Shown one piece after another: positions 21,538 through 34,203 of a stretch of 64,000 nt of DNA. The translations under genes and the position numbers were made by a program. Positions within the stretch are counted from its first letter, which is position 1. The number at the start of each line of letters is the position of its first letter. Below the pieces are notes generated by a model. It saw only the letters and a program-made list of their open reading frames with translations, did no database searches and was not told where the DNA came from. This stretch comes from Tetragonia tetragonoides (taxonomy: Eukaryota; Streptophyta; Magnoliopsida; Caryophyllales; Aizoaceae), in assembly GCA_038025085.1 (NCBI GenBank), contig CM076152.1, positions 37,761,501-37,825,500 of the forward strand, in the 5' to 3' direction.

Positions 21538-23078
21538 TTAGTTAGAATTATTGATTTATGGTACTCCACATACAATATAAGAAACAAAATCATGTTATGA
21601 AAAAGCTCTTTTAATATAAAAACAAAATACACGAAATCCTATCGGGTCATCAATGTGATTGTAAGGTTCTGGTTACGGCTCTTACATACTAGATGATGCA
21701 AACTATCAACTTCTTTTTGAATTTCTATTCTTTTTCTTTTGTGTACGAAAATGTCAATGTCAAATTGTATAATTGTTGATAATTGGGATCGTCCCAAAAG
21801 TCATGCATTCTCAAATTAGGCATATTGCTCCTTGTTATGGACTTTTGGTTGGGGGGGGGGGGGGGAGCCGGGAGGTACGATTGTTGTCAAACCCTTGTCG
21901 GTAAGCACCTCACTTTCGATTATTATCTAGATCTAACTATTATTACAGCGATAATTTGGAAACTAGTTGGGGGATTATTGCATTGTGGGCGCATTGGCCT
22001 GCTCTGTTCTTTTCATCATCTTTATATTGCGTTTCGTTTCGTTTTGTTTCAATTATTTTTCATTTAGTTCTCCGTTGTTGGATCCGTTCCGCATTATGTA
22101 CTTCATTTTGTCTCCTATTTTATTTCATTATTCGTGTCGTTCCGTTCAGTTCTGTTATGCGTCGTTTCATTCCTCACTATTATGTTGAAAAGAACAAGAC
22201 CTGAGTACTAGTTCGTTCTCCATTTCTTATTCTTCTTTTCATTTAATTTTTTATGGTCGCCAACACGACATTTTGACTATATATTGTCTTAGAGTTATAT
22301 AATGGTGGCACTTTCTAATGTCGACTTCTAAAGTTTAAAAGTTTGGGAGTTTCATATCTCATGTGGATGTGATCGACTGGTGTTAAGAGAGTGAGGTAAG
22401 TACACCCTAATAGCTCTTCCATCCATGACTTGTGCATGAATCTTCCAATCCATTTCTTAATAAATTCTTTTACATTGAGGGAATACCCTTGGCTTAGGAC
22501 TTTGAAGAATATATGACTTATACATTAGATCGATTGGGCTCAAAATTCATAATACATCTTTGACATTATCCATAATTGCCGTTTTTCACTATTCCACACC
22601 ATTCCGTCAATTCACACCCCATGGCTAGCTCGCTATTATCAATCTATACCGTAACATTCGCATACATGATGCTTGTCATTTGGATCCAAACGCAACTAGT
22701 GGTAGTATTTGTCATTGAAATCCGTACAATGATTACGAAGTTATGGTTTTGTCGTTTTCACCCCATCATCACAGACGATGGCAAATCTATATATGTAACT
22801 AAGTACTAACGCTTGTGTTGCAACTAACCAACATGAATTACCGGTTTTTGTTTGACATTAGTCGTGAATTATGCCCTTTGATCAATCATCATATATATTT
22901 TTTTTGGTCCAAAATCATCATATATATTGTGGGGCTTATATTTCAATCATCGATCATATTGTTGCACTTCTCGTTACGCAAAATGCAAGCAATGTGACCG
23001 CAAATTGGCACCGTGGGTCCGTGGTGTAAATTGCTCATTCTTTTTTCTTCTTCTGGTTAAATTTGGAGTACTTTTTTT
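21538..23078. other. Intergenic DNA with possible degenerate MITE
   Basis: A poly(G) run lies at about 21850-21866. At 21996-22203 the left end GCTCTGTTCTTTTCATCATC and the inverted right end GGTCTTGTTCTTTTCAACAT suggest another MITE with the TGTTCTTTTCA terminus, but without clean target duplications. No gene is seen. Confidence 0.45.
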
Positions 23079-23716
23079 TAGGGGTGAGCAGAAAATCCGG
23101 GTATTCAGTATTAAAATTGGAATTGGTTTGGAACCGGTGATTTCGGAACCGGAACCGGCCTAACCAATTCCAATTCCAATTCCCAAAAATAGGAACCGGT
23201 ACCAACCAATTCCAATTCCAATTCCCGACTTTTGGAAACAGGGCTTTTTTCTTTGATAGAAATAAAAAGATGGTGATATTCTAGTAAGATTAGTGGTTTA
23301 AAAAATTATATTTGTAATTTTAATATTTTAATGATTGTATTTGTAATATTAGTAATTAAATATTTGTATACGTTAAATTTTGATTTACAATATTAAGTAT
23401 TTTGATTGTAATATTTGATTTTATGTTTGCGGTATCTTTGAAAACTAATATTTGTTTGTGTAATATAATGTTTGATTTTTTTTTATTATTAAAATATACA
23501 TTTATTTGATTTTAAAAAATGATAAAATTTGGATTTAATGTGGACTTGGGTACCCAGGAACCGGTGGGTACCTGGTGGATCCAATTCTAATTCCTAAGAT
23601 TTAGGAACCGGTGCAACCAATTCCAATTCCAATTCCTAGGAATTAGGAACCGGTGGATCCAATTCCAATTTCGGGTAGTGCAATAACCGGTGGTTACCCG
23701 GTTGCGCTCACCCCTA
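23079..23716. mobile_element. Non-autonomous hAT-like MITE (GGAACCGGT-motif family)
   Basis: The ends TAGGGGTGAGCAGAAAATCC and, inverted, TAGGGGTGAGCGCAACCGGG share the first 12 bases. CTTTTTTT (23071-23078) and CTTTCTTT (23717-23724) look like an 8-bp target duplication with one mismatch. The subterminal regions repeat GGAACCGG and CCAATTCCAATTCC; the AT-rich core has no coding capacity. Confidence 0.8.
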
Positions 23717-23807
23717 CTTTCTTTCATAGAGTACGGAGTATTTTAGTAGCAAATTTTATTGGTTTATGGCGAGTCTTACTAGCTCGTGCAGCTAATATAA
23801 ACACTTA

Positions 23808-24106
23808 ATAAGACTCGGTTCCTTTCAACAGAATGGTGTGGAATAATGAATAACAGAATTGAACAGGTTGAAACATAACAGAACTTACAGTGCGAAAAGA
23901 AATAGAAATTGCAGCATGGAATGGAATGGATTGCAGAATGATACAACATGTGAGACAAAATGAAATGTGGAATAGATACAGCGTGGAACGGAATAAAAAA
24001 AAGCACCACAACACATAACGAAATGGAAACTGCAGCACATGGTAGAACAAAAGAGAACCGAAACAAATAAAATGCAACATAGAGATGATGAAAAGAACAA
24101 AGCTAG
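23808..24106. mobile_element. Degenerate MITE with TTCCTTTCAAC/TGTTCTTTTCA ends
   Basis: GACTCGGTTCCTTTCAACAG on the left and, inverted, GCTTTGTTCTTTTCATCATC on the right. The interior has GGAATGGAATGGA and GGAACGGAATAAAA repeats, as in other elements of this window. TTA precedes the left end, but no clear partner follows the right end. Confidence 0.4.
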
Positions 24107-26100
24107 TTGCAAAATAGTTTTTTATTTCTTCTTATGGGATAGTTGCAAAATTGCTGGGTTAACAGAATCAACGTTTTTCTTTTTTAGCTTTTCTGATAGC
24201 TAAGTCGCAATTTTATTCATATATGAATTCTTCGCCACAGAAGGCGGTAACTATCCGGTTCACCAAAAGATTCATCTCTAATACAAGCATTGTACATCTC
24301 CCTTTCCCTACCTTATGGGAAAAGAGTAAGTCTTTTGTGAACATCATATCACAAGAGTTTGGAGTCGGTTATAAATGTAGGGGTCACTTGTTATAAGCAG
24401 TGATCATTGTATCACTAAAAAAATGATTATCATCTCAATAAAAATTACTGTAAAATCATCTTATACAAATTTTTATGATGCTAACGGTTTTCTGAAGATA
24501 AATAAAAATGTGACAGTTATATATCAATACACAATCATAGAGTTGGTGATATATATTGTTGCTGTTGTCCTATTATGGTCGCTGCCAAAATGTCACTCCA
24601 AGTTGCTAGGCCACTAGGCTGGATGCATGCACTAATACAAAAAGGCAATAGTTTGAGAAACATATGGCCCCTTGAACCCCCCTTGTGCACTCCAATTTTC
24701 CAAAATGATGAAAAATACAAAAGCAAAAGAAAAAAGAAAAAGATTAGAAAACATTTGACACATCAAAATGCATAAAAGATCTACCACAACTCTAGGAGCA
24801 CCTCAAGTGGTTGGGAAAGAGCAAAGAGTAGGACGCTACTAAAGAACAGAGCCATCAGGATCAGAACTAATTAGGTTTACATTATACTTAATTACTTATG
24901 TCCATGTTGTACTTGTACTTCATGGTAGTTTTGGTTTAATTAGTATGGTCGAGTTTAATTCACTTCAATTCAGCTGAATTATTCAGTTCGTGTTAGAACT
25001 TAAATAATTATATATTTAAGTGTGCATTCATAACGATATAAGTGTTGTTGGAGATATTTAACGCCTACATTTAAATGAATCCAATATTATCGTAGTTTTA
25101 ACGAGTTAGTAAGGGTTAAAGATTAAACACAAAAACTATTAGGTTCAATTTGTTCAAAATTAATTAGTTTTGACGTGTTCAATTTAGTTTAATTCAGTTT
25201 AATCAATTCAATCTAATCCAGTGTTCCAGCTTGTGAAAAGAACAAATTCTTAGTTAATTTGTGTTACTAAGGCCCTGTTCTAGCCAACGGAATGATGCGG
25301 GACGGTGAGGAACGGAACGGAACGGAAATTGCAGCGCGGTGCAGAGCGGAACGGAAATTGCAGCGCTTGACGAAATGGAATAATAAATATAACTAGTGTG
25401 GTGCGGAACGAAACAGAAATTACGATACGGTGTGGAATGGAATGGAAATTGCGGTGCGGTGCTGAACGGAACGAAAATTACGGTGCGGTACGGAACGGAA
25501 CGGAATGCAGCATAAAAACGACGAAAAGAACTAACAAGCTCAAGGAATGCATGATGGTACTACTGGTATATACATTATCTGGTGGCTCAAGTGGTCAACG
25601 GGTATTCAATTTATTTATATCAGCTGCAATTTACAGAAAAAAGATTAATATCAATCTTTTTTCTGTTGTAGAAATTAATGCAACTTGAAGTGACACTTAC
25701 AAGTTACAAGGAGCATTAATTACCCCATCTTGTGTTTTCTCTTTATTCCGAAAAACAGGGGAAAATTAGCCTATATTTGCAACCTAAAATAATTATGCTT
25801 TGTTCTTTTCAATATAATGATACGGATTGGAACGGAACAATACACAAATAAAACGTAATAAAACAGGAAAATGTTTGGAACGGAACAATACACAAATAAA
25901 ACGTAATAAAACAGGAAAATGTTTGCAATGCGCCACACAATGAGGGTTCTCTATATTACTGCAGTTCTTATTTCGAAATTAAAAAAAAAAAAAAATTAGA
26001 ACAAAATAATTGTTTAATGCAGTTTTTTTTATTATTATTCTTATTGCAGTTCTTCACTCAAAAAAAAAAAAAAAAGATCTTAAGTATTGCAGTTCTAATA
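24107..26100. other. Intergenic DNA with degenerate TTCAATTCAG and GGAACGGAA repeats
   Basis: 24930-25250 contains TTCAATTCAGCTGAATTATT-like degenerate repeats ending near GTGAAAAGAACAAATTC. 25271-25531 (between TAA trinucleotides) begins GGCCCTGTTCTAGCC, ends GACGAAAAGAAC and is filled with GGAACGGAACGGAAAT units. Both look like old MITEs. A 48-bp two-copy tandem repeat lies at 25829-25924. No gene is seen. Confidence 0.45.
25829..25924. repeat. Two-copy tandem repeat, period 48 bp
   Basis: GGAACGGAACAATACACAAA begins each perfect copy, at 25829 and 25877. The stretch lies beside a TGTTCTTTTCAATAT terminus-like sequence at 25800. Confidence 0.9.
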
Positions 26101-26530
26101 TTCCCTCCGTTCCATGGAAATCTTTACACTTTCCTTTTCGATTTGGCTCATGAAATTATTTACATTTCCTTGTATGGTATTGAATTTGAGATTCATTTTC
26201 TATTTTTCCCCTCGTTATTAGTTCTCACCCCATGTGCTCATGTTCCCTTTTTTTTTGCTCATTATGTGCTCATGTTCTATTAGTCACACTCCCTCCTCTC
26301 TTTCCCATCAACATCCTATCCACTCACTCCCTAATTGTCCCCACCACAGGTCTATCGATACCTTTTCTCTCTCTTAAACCCACAACTCCCGTCACCTCAA
26401 AAAAAAAAAAAAAAAAAAAAAAACACCCGTGTGCTTTTTCAAGAACATGTTTGGAATAATTGTATCCAAATATTTTTTTTCTTATCTTTAAGTCATTCTC
26501 AAGTGTAAAAATTTCCATTGATGAAAGGAG
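26101..26530. mobile_element. Stowaway-like MITE
   Basis: The left end TTCCCTCCGTTCCATGGAAA and the inverted right end CTCCTTTCATCAATGGAAAT continue into a matched TTTTTACACTT/TCTTTACACTT segment. TA dinucleotides flank both ends. CTCCCTCCGTNCC-type termini and a TA target are the signature of Stowaway (Tc1/mariner-derived) MITEs in plants. A poly(A) run of about 23 lies at 26400-26422. Confidence 0.8.
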
Positions 26531-26532
26531 TA

Positions 26533-29323
26533 CTCTCTAGAGTTTCTACCTCTACCGCGGCCCACGTAACGGAAGACTATGGGCCTTGACGCGGACTAGT
26601 ACTGGGCTGCTTTCTACAAACATGGGAATCTGAGTACGGGCCTCCACAGTGGTTCCAGACTTCCAGGCCCAATCTTCCAAGCATGTCAAGCTTTTAACTA
26701 CGGTACCCATGTTCGAATTGAGTCACTTTCCAAGCCCACTTTGCGTCCATAATCTATGAAATAGTTTTTTTTTTTTTTTTTTTAAATAAGATTTCATCGA
26801 TCTTTTTTCTGTGCATTTCACCCTATTTGCTTTAGTACTTCATAAAAACCAACTCATGCAAGATGAACAACACATGTGTCAATAGTTTATGAGGTAGTGG
26901 TAATAGTTCTAACTCGTTTAAAATATAAAACACTACTTTTTTTTTTCTTTTTTCTTTTTTTTTTTTTTTTTTTGTTTGAGGGGATATAAAACACTACTTA
27001 CATCACTTATAAGTGTTAGGTAAACTAAATCACTTTTTAACTCACCAAAAAACAAAACTAAATCACTTTTTAACTTTGGTAAATGAGAGGTTGGTGGTGG
27101 TAAATAAAGCTTATACTAGTGTTTTTGTGTACGGATGCAGATTCTCTATCTTATGTTATGCATCATTTTCTATCCCATTTCGTTATATATTTAGGGTTTG
27201 AAATTAAATTTATTTTCTGATAATAAGGTTGTATATAGGATAAAAAAATAATATTTAAAATCGAACACAGTATCCCAATTACCAGTGTTTTTAGAATGTC
27301 AAATTATTTAACTTGTCAAAACAAACCTTTTTTTTTGGTTAGTCTTAGCTAGGAACTAGTATCAAAACTCAATTACATGATTTACATCTTAAGAAAACAA
27401 TGAAAATAACCACATATCGTTGATTATAATATTAATCATATTGAGTATGGACCATCCAATGACCAATATTTCCCAATGCAAGTTCTTATTAGCATTGGTC
27501 ATTTATTGATCAATATCCACAAGTTAAACGAGAATCAACCATTAAAAAGGCTAAGAAGTTATTAGGGTATAAATAATATTTATACAAGGGAGTGATTTGA
27601 CCGTTATTAAGATATGAAATGTCAGTTGTAGATCCAATTCTTATGTCTAAATTTGTTAAATGGGTCAACTTAGTGGATTATGAGTCAGGTTAATTTAGGT
27701 TTGGGTCGGAATTGGTTACGGGTTGGTGTTTAGATCAAAGTCAATTTTAGTTCATTTTTTCCGATTGTGAACAAGTTCGGATCGAGAAAATTTTATCAGA
27801 ACTCTGAAAAAATGGATTGAATCAAATGAGTTTTTTTAAAAACTCTACTTATATCCCCTAAACTCCACCTAACCATGGTCATTGGTAGCCCAAATTGGCG
27901 CAATATACTAATGATATCTCAGTATGATGAACTTTCTTAGAAGTTTACTCACACGTAGAAAAGAAATTGCAATTGCATATCCCTCCAAGAACATACTCAG
28001 TTTATCGTATTATATATCTAGCTAATGCCAATGTGATTCAAGAGGTCCCACCATGATGTTCTTCATGCAACGACCAAGAATGGAACTTCCATAAATAAAT
28101 ATGCTCATGAAATTTGACATTTGACCGCAAGGCCGTAATCACTCCAAAGTCCTATCAGAAAAACTGCATGCATGCATGGATGGAACTCAGGTCAAAAATA
28201 TAATTGAAGGTGCATTCGTCATGATTGCATCATAAAACTATTTTAGGGCGTCATCATTCATTTTAGAAAATAGAATTAATGTTGCCATGCAAAAAGCATA
28301 GTTGATCATGATCAAAAAAGTTTAAGAGTCAAAATCTATCCTTAATCAGTTTATATTAAAACTCAATTCTCGGATTCCATACATACGAACTCACAATGAG
28401 TAATCTGTCAATGTGTCGTCATTTCATTGAATTTACTTTTGTTATTTCCAATTCCACCCGCGTTCATGTGTTTATATACTAACTTGAGCCACTCGAGCTC
28501 AACTTGAATTAAGGCAGGTTATTCTCATTTATTATCACTTTTGTATTAGAAATACGCTAGGCACTTGACAATTTTTTTCTTACTAATAATTCGAATTATT
28601 TATTTGATGGACATTAAAATCCAATAACATATGTTGGTTAACAAATTTGATTCTAACTCATCTCATCTAGCTACTCGAGCTTGTCATGTTATCTAATCGA
28701 GTCTAAATGAATCGAGCTCAAGTTATGAAAAATATTATCGAGCTCATGCACGAGCTCAATTATCAAAACTCGTTTGAGTTCGAGCTCAACTTTCAAGCTC
28801 GCAAACAAGCTCATAAATCGTAAAGTTTGGTTTAACTTGTTTACAACCCTAAACTCAACCCGATAGATTAAGTCAAGCTAAATAATAACTAGAATATGCT
28901 CGGCTGGATGTAACTGAGTTGAAGTGAACCGAACTCTACCGAACTAAATTGAAATAAATTGAACTGAATACTACTCTTTGAGAAAAAAAAAATGTAAGTT
29001 ACTAAATTAAAGTGAACTAAACTGTACTAAACTAATTACTAAGTAATTGAAAAGGTACACCAACTCTAGCTATGATTAAGATGTTTGAATTCGTTATGTG
29101 CATATACTTGCGGGTAGTGGATGCTCCGATAAGACAAACGCCTATTAAGTGGACAACATTTGGTGCAACAGGGTATGACTGTATGTGGAACACTAAAAGT
29201 CTACATCATCATGTCAAATTATGTTCAATAACTTTCATTTACTAATCGTAGTCAAATTAAAGAAACCTCTCGTACATTGATGATAATACCTTTTTGCAAG
29301 GTCATAAACTAAGACTAGACTAT
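26533..29323. other. Intergenic DNA
   Basis: 26560-26740 is notably less AT-rich than its surroundings but shows no recognisable reading frame. 28470-28851 repeats GAGCTCGAG/CTCGAGCTC words and ends TTTACAACCCTA, a typical right end of GAGCTCGA-type hAT-like elements; the left end was not found. 28900-29050 has degenerate GAACTGAACTGAAT-like repeats. No gene is seen. Confidence 0.4.
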
Positions 29324-29518
29324 TTGTTTTTGGTTCACGACCAAGGGTATTCACCGTCGATCACAGTAACTATCTCCCGTGCTGGCTTGTAGGTATCTCA
29401 AAGGGTGGGACAGCTGACCAAGGAATTTAAAGCTGCTCCATGCCGAAGGCGAGATTCGAACCCTCGACCTTGGTTAAGGATAGATGAGTCCCTACCACTC
29501 AACCACACCTCCTTGGTT
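29324..29518 (-). mobile_element. tRNA-derived SINE, family B, minus strand
   Basis: Same family as 14793-14983 in the opposite orientation. Read on the minus strand it begins AACCAAGGAGGTGTGGTTGA, has a B box GGGTTCGAATCTCG and ends in GAACCAAAAACAAA. The 16-base target duplication ACTAAGACTAGACTAT at 29308-29323 and 29519-29534 is perfect, so the insertion is recent. Confidence 0.9.
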
Positions 29519-29534
29519 ACTAAGACTAGACTAT

Positions 29535-29847
29535 GGTGTGTTCTTTTTCACTTATTTTCAATTGTTGATTGGGTAAGATTTTATCACTTGTTTTTATTGA
29601 TTGGGTAAGATATTCCCACTGATTTTCACTGATTCCATAAGGTATTTTCAAGTTTCAAGGATTCTCACGGATTCAGTAAGGTCCTGATACAAATTTTGCA
29701 AATAAGAATATAAAAATAGGTCTTACCACTTATTTCCGCTGATTAGGTAAGATCATGTCACCAATTCACACTAATTGAATAAGATCCAACCACTAATTCG
29801 GTAAAATATTGCCACTGATCCCAAAGTACGTGGAAATAAAAACATCC
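29535..29847. mobile_element. MITE of the CAATCAGTGG family
   Basis: The left end GGTGTGTTCTTTTTCACTTA and the inverted right end GGATGTTTTTATTTCCACGT match the ends of 17361-17695. The interior consists of TGATTGGGTAAGAT and CCACTGATTTTCACTG units, the same words in the other orientation. The family B SINE inserted exactly at its left edge. Confidence 0.6.
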
Positions 29848-29977
29848 AATCTTTCAACCATTGTTTTTTCAAATATATACATATGGCCCATATTCATGGA
29901 TGATATATTTTTCAGTGAATCTAAATTATTGCAGAATAAATAGGCACACCATTTTAGACTCAAACAAAATGTTAGAC

Positions 29978-30266
29978 AACCAACAAGGGTGGTGGTCTAG
30001 TGGTTCCAAGCTTACTCCCAAGTAGTTTGGTAAGGCAAGGTTATGGGTTCGAATCCCCATTCCCTCCATGCCTTGTGTCTGCTGGCTTCTAGGAACTATA
30101 CTAGCCCCTTGTTGGTGCTACGTTGACGGAGCCAGTGCTTGTGCTGGTTGTTCAGCTAGTCTGATATGTTCGCTATTGAACACGAGAGTCCGAACATGAC
30201 GTAGCAGGGGGTGCCTCAGTCGCCATTCACTTGCACCTCTTTTCGATGACCAAAAAAAAAAAAAAA
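29978..30266 (+). mobile_element. tRNA-derived SINE, family A
   Basis: Complete copy: A-box-like GGTCTAGTGGTTCCAAG, B box GGGTTCGAATCCCC, the conserved 3' body and a poly(A) tail. The target duplication ATGTTAGAC (with A residues before it) is seen at 29969-29977 and 30267-30275. Low divergence indicates a recent insertion. Confidence 0.9.
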
Positions 30267-30275
30267 ATGTTAGAC

Positions 30276-33200
30276 GAAAAAAAATTTGAAGGGGTAGAAT
30301 TTTTTGTTTTATTCTTCTGCTCGTAATAATGTAACAACATGCAAGGAAAACTATTTAAATTCGTTTATGCCAATTAAAAAAGGAATTGCAATAAATGGGA
30401 CCCACACGACCCCTGCTTATGTCTAGTGCCGTCTGCCCAAACTAGAACTGTGTAGAAGAAAAGCAGACTAAAATTATGTAATTAGCAACAAAAAAAAAGA
30501 AGTAAATACTAATTAATCTACTACCCGTACACAGTTGTTTTTTTATTAAAAAAAAAAGGAATATAAATATACATAGAATTAGTCGGTGAAAAATGAGTAT
30601 TTTTTATTTGGAAGTCAAAACAAATGATAATGAACTTCCTTGATCTTGTTCTTCACTACGAATGATTTGTTGCAGCAGATTGGATTATCATTGCTCTGTC
30701 CTCTGGATTGCACCAACCACCACTTGCAATATTTCCCTTTATTATTAAAGAATTCCAATGATTAAAAAGTGAAAGACAATTTCAATTTAATTTCACACAC
30801 TCCCCTTTAGTACTCTTCAATTTCACATCATATTTAAGTTGACCTTTTGTAAAAAAAAAAAAAAAAATAAACATTAATTGCTCCGTAACAATCTTTAATG
30901 AGCAAAATGGAGAAAGACAATTGTTATATAACACAAAAACCGAAAAACTCGTATGAGTCGGTCACCTCAACGTGAGACGTCTTTAACAAACATGATGTTA
31001 TTGCTTGGTTATAGAGATGAGTTTAGGTTAAAATAGCCTCAAAAAAGACCTATTTTTGTAATATTAGGATTTTTTAGTGTCACTTTTTGGAATTATGATT
31101 GCCGTTTTAAAACTATATGTTGGAGTTCAATTGTATTTGCGCATAGCGCTTACTATTTTTTGTTTATTCGTCAAGAGTTTCATTATACTTTGATGATTTA
31201 TATTATACCATCAAGGTCAAATTTTTTTTCTCATGTGTTCAATCCGATTTTATAATTACTAAGCTCCAACAATTGTACTAATGAACTCATCAAATGAATT
31301 TGAGCTATTAGTCGATTGTTGATTGAATTAAAACATAATGGTTCTTTTTAACTAAAGAGTATTGAACCTGATTATTATTCGTTAGTCAATCACTAAAACT
31401 TAGTCAAAATTTGACTCATATGAAAATATATAATAAGAAATTTATGACGAAACATGATCTCAAATAGATTTTGAAGTGTAGGACATTATTAAACTTATAA
31501 GTTACAAGTTAATTTGATTTGAGCATAGTTAACCTAATCCTTTGAGTTGAATGGTGAAGATGAAAATACGGGTTGAGTTTACCGTATATCCTGTTCAAAA
31601 CTTTCTAGTAATTAATTATCTTGTAAGTAATTATTACCCTAATTGCATGTCCAAGGGAATCTCCACTTTTATAATTACTATGTAATTATCAAAGTATTAG
31701 TTGAATCTTTCCAATTTATACATATATCATTGTAAAGTATATTAGAACAAGAAAAAAAATTAGTGAAAAGTAGTGCATACATGAATTGAATCGAACGTTG
31801 AGTTGCACTGAACTAATTAGCTAAACTGAATTAAAAATAATTACACTGGATCAAACTATTACTTCAATTATTACAATAACAGTTGATCCAACTCAACTAG
31901 GCAAATTATTATCTGAACTCAGAGGTCCATGTAGATGTTTGAATCCCAAAGCAGTTACGTAACACGCGTGACGCGATTAATATAACATATCTTTTCTCAA
32001 CATTTAAATCGTGATGTATCACATGTATTTTAGAGTGAGACCAATTAGTTAAATGAACTCGAAAGTCGGGACCCATGGAATACAAATAGCTCCATCAGAT
32101 TGCTGGTTGGTGAAGGAGTTTGTACATGCATGATGATGCATGAACAACTCTAGATTAGAGTATTAGGTAATTTGAAGACCATTATTACCATTAGAAGCTA
32201 ATATATTGCTGTTGAAACATGTAATCCACAGGACCACAAAGGACATAAATTAAGTTGCTCAGATAATGATTTATCTTAAACCATTGTCAAGTTATACTTG
32301 AGTGTAATAACTCGAATGTTGATTGACTATAGTCTTGGAGAGATTACTAGATTAGGGATTGTATTGCTACCGAATAATACACCTGAAATATACAAATTAT
32401 ATGTACTGATAGTGACCATAAATTGATATCCTATTCGATAATTGAATTATATTTATTATTGAGCTAATGTATGTATTCCACTGAAACGACTCAAACAGAT
32501 TTTAAAATTATTCGTGATAAACTTTTTTTTTTCTCAATACAATGTATTGTTTTTCATATTGATTTAAATTAGATTGAACTGAATTAAATATTAATATGCC
32601 AGAGAAATTATATGCCATTGAATTAAACTGAAATTGCACCAGCAACTTAACTGATTATCAATGTGGAAAAAAAAATACCCATCCTAAATATAACAAAATG
32701 AGAAAAAAGAGAGTTTAAATTAAAGATGGCTTTGTGCAGTGTCTTCGTACGTTGCAACAATGTCGTGATGTGCCGCGTCGTGTCATGTTTATAGTTGTTC
32801 TTGTGCGGACTCTTCCAAAAGATAGGCCCAGATCTTGCACGTGCTCGTGCTTGTGTCGTGCCCCGGGGTTTTTCAAATAATATTTAGATTTTGCCGTGTC
32901 ATATCGTGTTGTGTCGTGCCCCACTGTGCTTTCATTCAAAATTCAGGTCCGGTCATTCGTGCCCGTGCTGGTGTTTCCTTCGTGCCCGTGTCATGCAATG
33001 TAAAAGGCGTATCACGGTATCAGACTATGTCTTGCCTCGTGCTAACCATGCCCAATGTCATATGATTGTCTTATAGGAGGGCTCAATGCCAAATGGCAAA
33101 TAGGGCAATGCCAAGAGAGATAATGATACCGTTCAAAGCACTGAAAAATTTGGGTAACTCACCTCTTGGCGAATACTGAACTACTAATAAAAATGTTAAA

Positions 33201-33310
33201 AATTGGCAACTTTGAAAAATGAGAAGTCTCAGAAGAAAAAGACGTTTTAGAGGAAGAGATTGGAATGATCTGAACGTCACCCCTCATACACACACCCTCC
33301 TCCTTACTTT
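30276..33310. other. Intergenic AT-rich DNA upstream of the TGA gene
   Basis: CCTCAACGTGAGACGTC at about 30963 is another fragment of the inverted-repeat family seen at 10451. 31790-31920 and 32550-32660 have degenerate AACTGAATTAAA-like repeats. 32735-33060 is rich in GTCGTGTCGTGCCC and GTGCCCGTG words, typical of another hAT-like MITE type whose exact ends I could not fix. No gene is seen. Confidence 0.4.
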
Positions 33311-33316
33311 CCCCCC

Positions 33317-33340
33317 CTCTCTCTCTCTCTCTCTCTCTCC
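33317..33340. promoter_or_regulatory. (CT)n tract at the probable TGA transcription start region
   Basis: A CT dinucleotide run of about 12 units followed by CTTCTCTTCTTCTTCCCC. Such pyrimidine tracts are common in plant core promoters and leaders. It lies about 850 bases before the TGA start codon, so either the leader is long or the start site is further downstream. Confidence 0.4.
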
Positions 33341-34170
33341 TTCTCTTCTTCTTCCCCTCTCTTTTTTTTCTTTCTTACACTTTAAAAGAAAGTTCAGAAT
33401 TCGAGGTGGGTCTGTTGAATTTCACAAAGTGAAGACAGGGAGGAGAAAAAAAGGGGAAAATAAAAATACCCACATAAATATTTATACAGCACTGTAACCC
33501 AAGATACCAAGCAAAGTCAAAGTGATCAAATTTTGGATCCTTTGGGAAAAAGTTTGATGTACTTATACTACCATCTGAGCTGAGGTTCTTTTTCTTCCCT
33601 GTCAAAATTAGCTTTTGTCAATCTCCATAGTTTTGTAATTTTGCCCCTCAAATGGTTGCTTGGTTATTCAAAAACTGCTGTTGTTGACTTTTTGTTCATA
33701 AGTTCAAAGCTTTTGTTTTGTTTTGTTTTGTTTCTCTTCATCCAAGCTATTTCCTTTTTCCTGTCACCCCTTTTCAAAGTTGACGGTTTTTGGATTTTTT
33801 TAGTTTGAGGAAATCAAATATAGGTGCTCTTATTCTGGGTTTATTCAGCTTTTTGACATATAACATATACTGGGCTGTTGTAATTGTGTGAGGATAGTTT
33901 TCTCTCTTGTTGTATCATATTCATATTCTTCTTCTTTTTTGAGCTCAAAGGGCTTACTTTGCTCTGGATAGTGGATTCTGATCTGGGGTTTTGACAAGTT
34001 TGGGTCTTTTTGAATCGAAGACCCTTGAATTCTGCTGAAGTCTGAGCTGTTCATAGCTCAGAAGCTGGGGTTTTATCTCGGATTTGGTTGAATTTTGGGA
34101 AGTGGGTAGTTAAGGGTTTAGCTAGTGTTATTGAGTTCTGGTTGGAAGGATTTGAGGTTTGTTTGAGGGG

Positions 34171-34203
34171 ATGATGAGATTTTTATGGGTAGCAGAAGAG
34201 TAG
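34171..34203 (+). promoter_or_regulatory. Upstream ORF overlapping the TGA start codon
   Basis: ATGATGAGATTT begins a ten-codon frame (MMRFLWVAEE, stop TAG) that starts 14 bases before, and is out of frame with, the main ATG at 34185. Initiation here would end inside the main frame, so it should reduce TGA translation if both ATGs are in the mature mRNA. Confidence 0.55.

Noticed and set aside
21048..24112. Several frames of 60-95 codons
   Set aside because: They cross degenerate GGAACGGAAT repeats of MITEs and are low-complexity.
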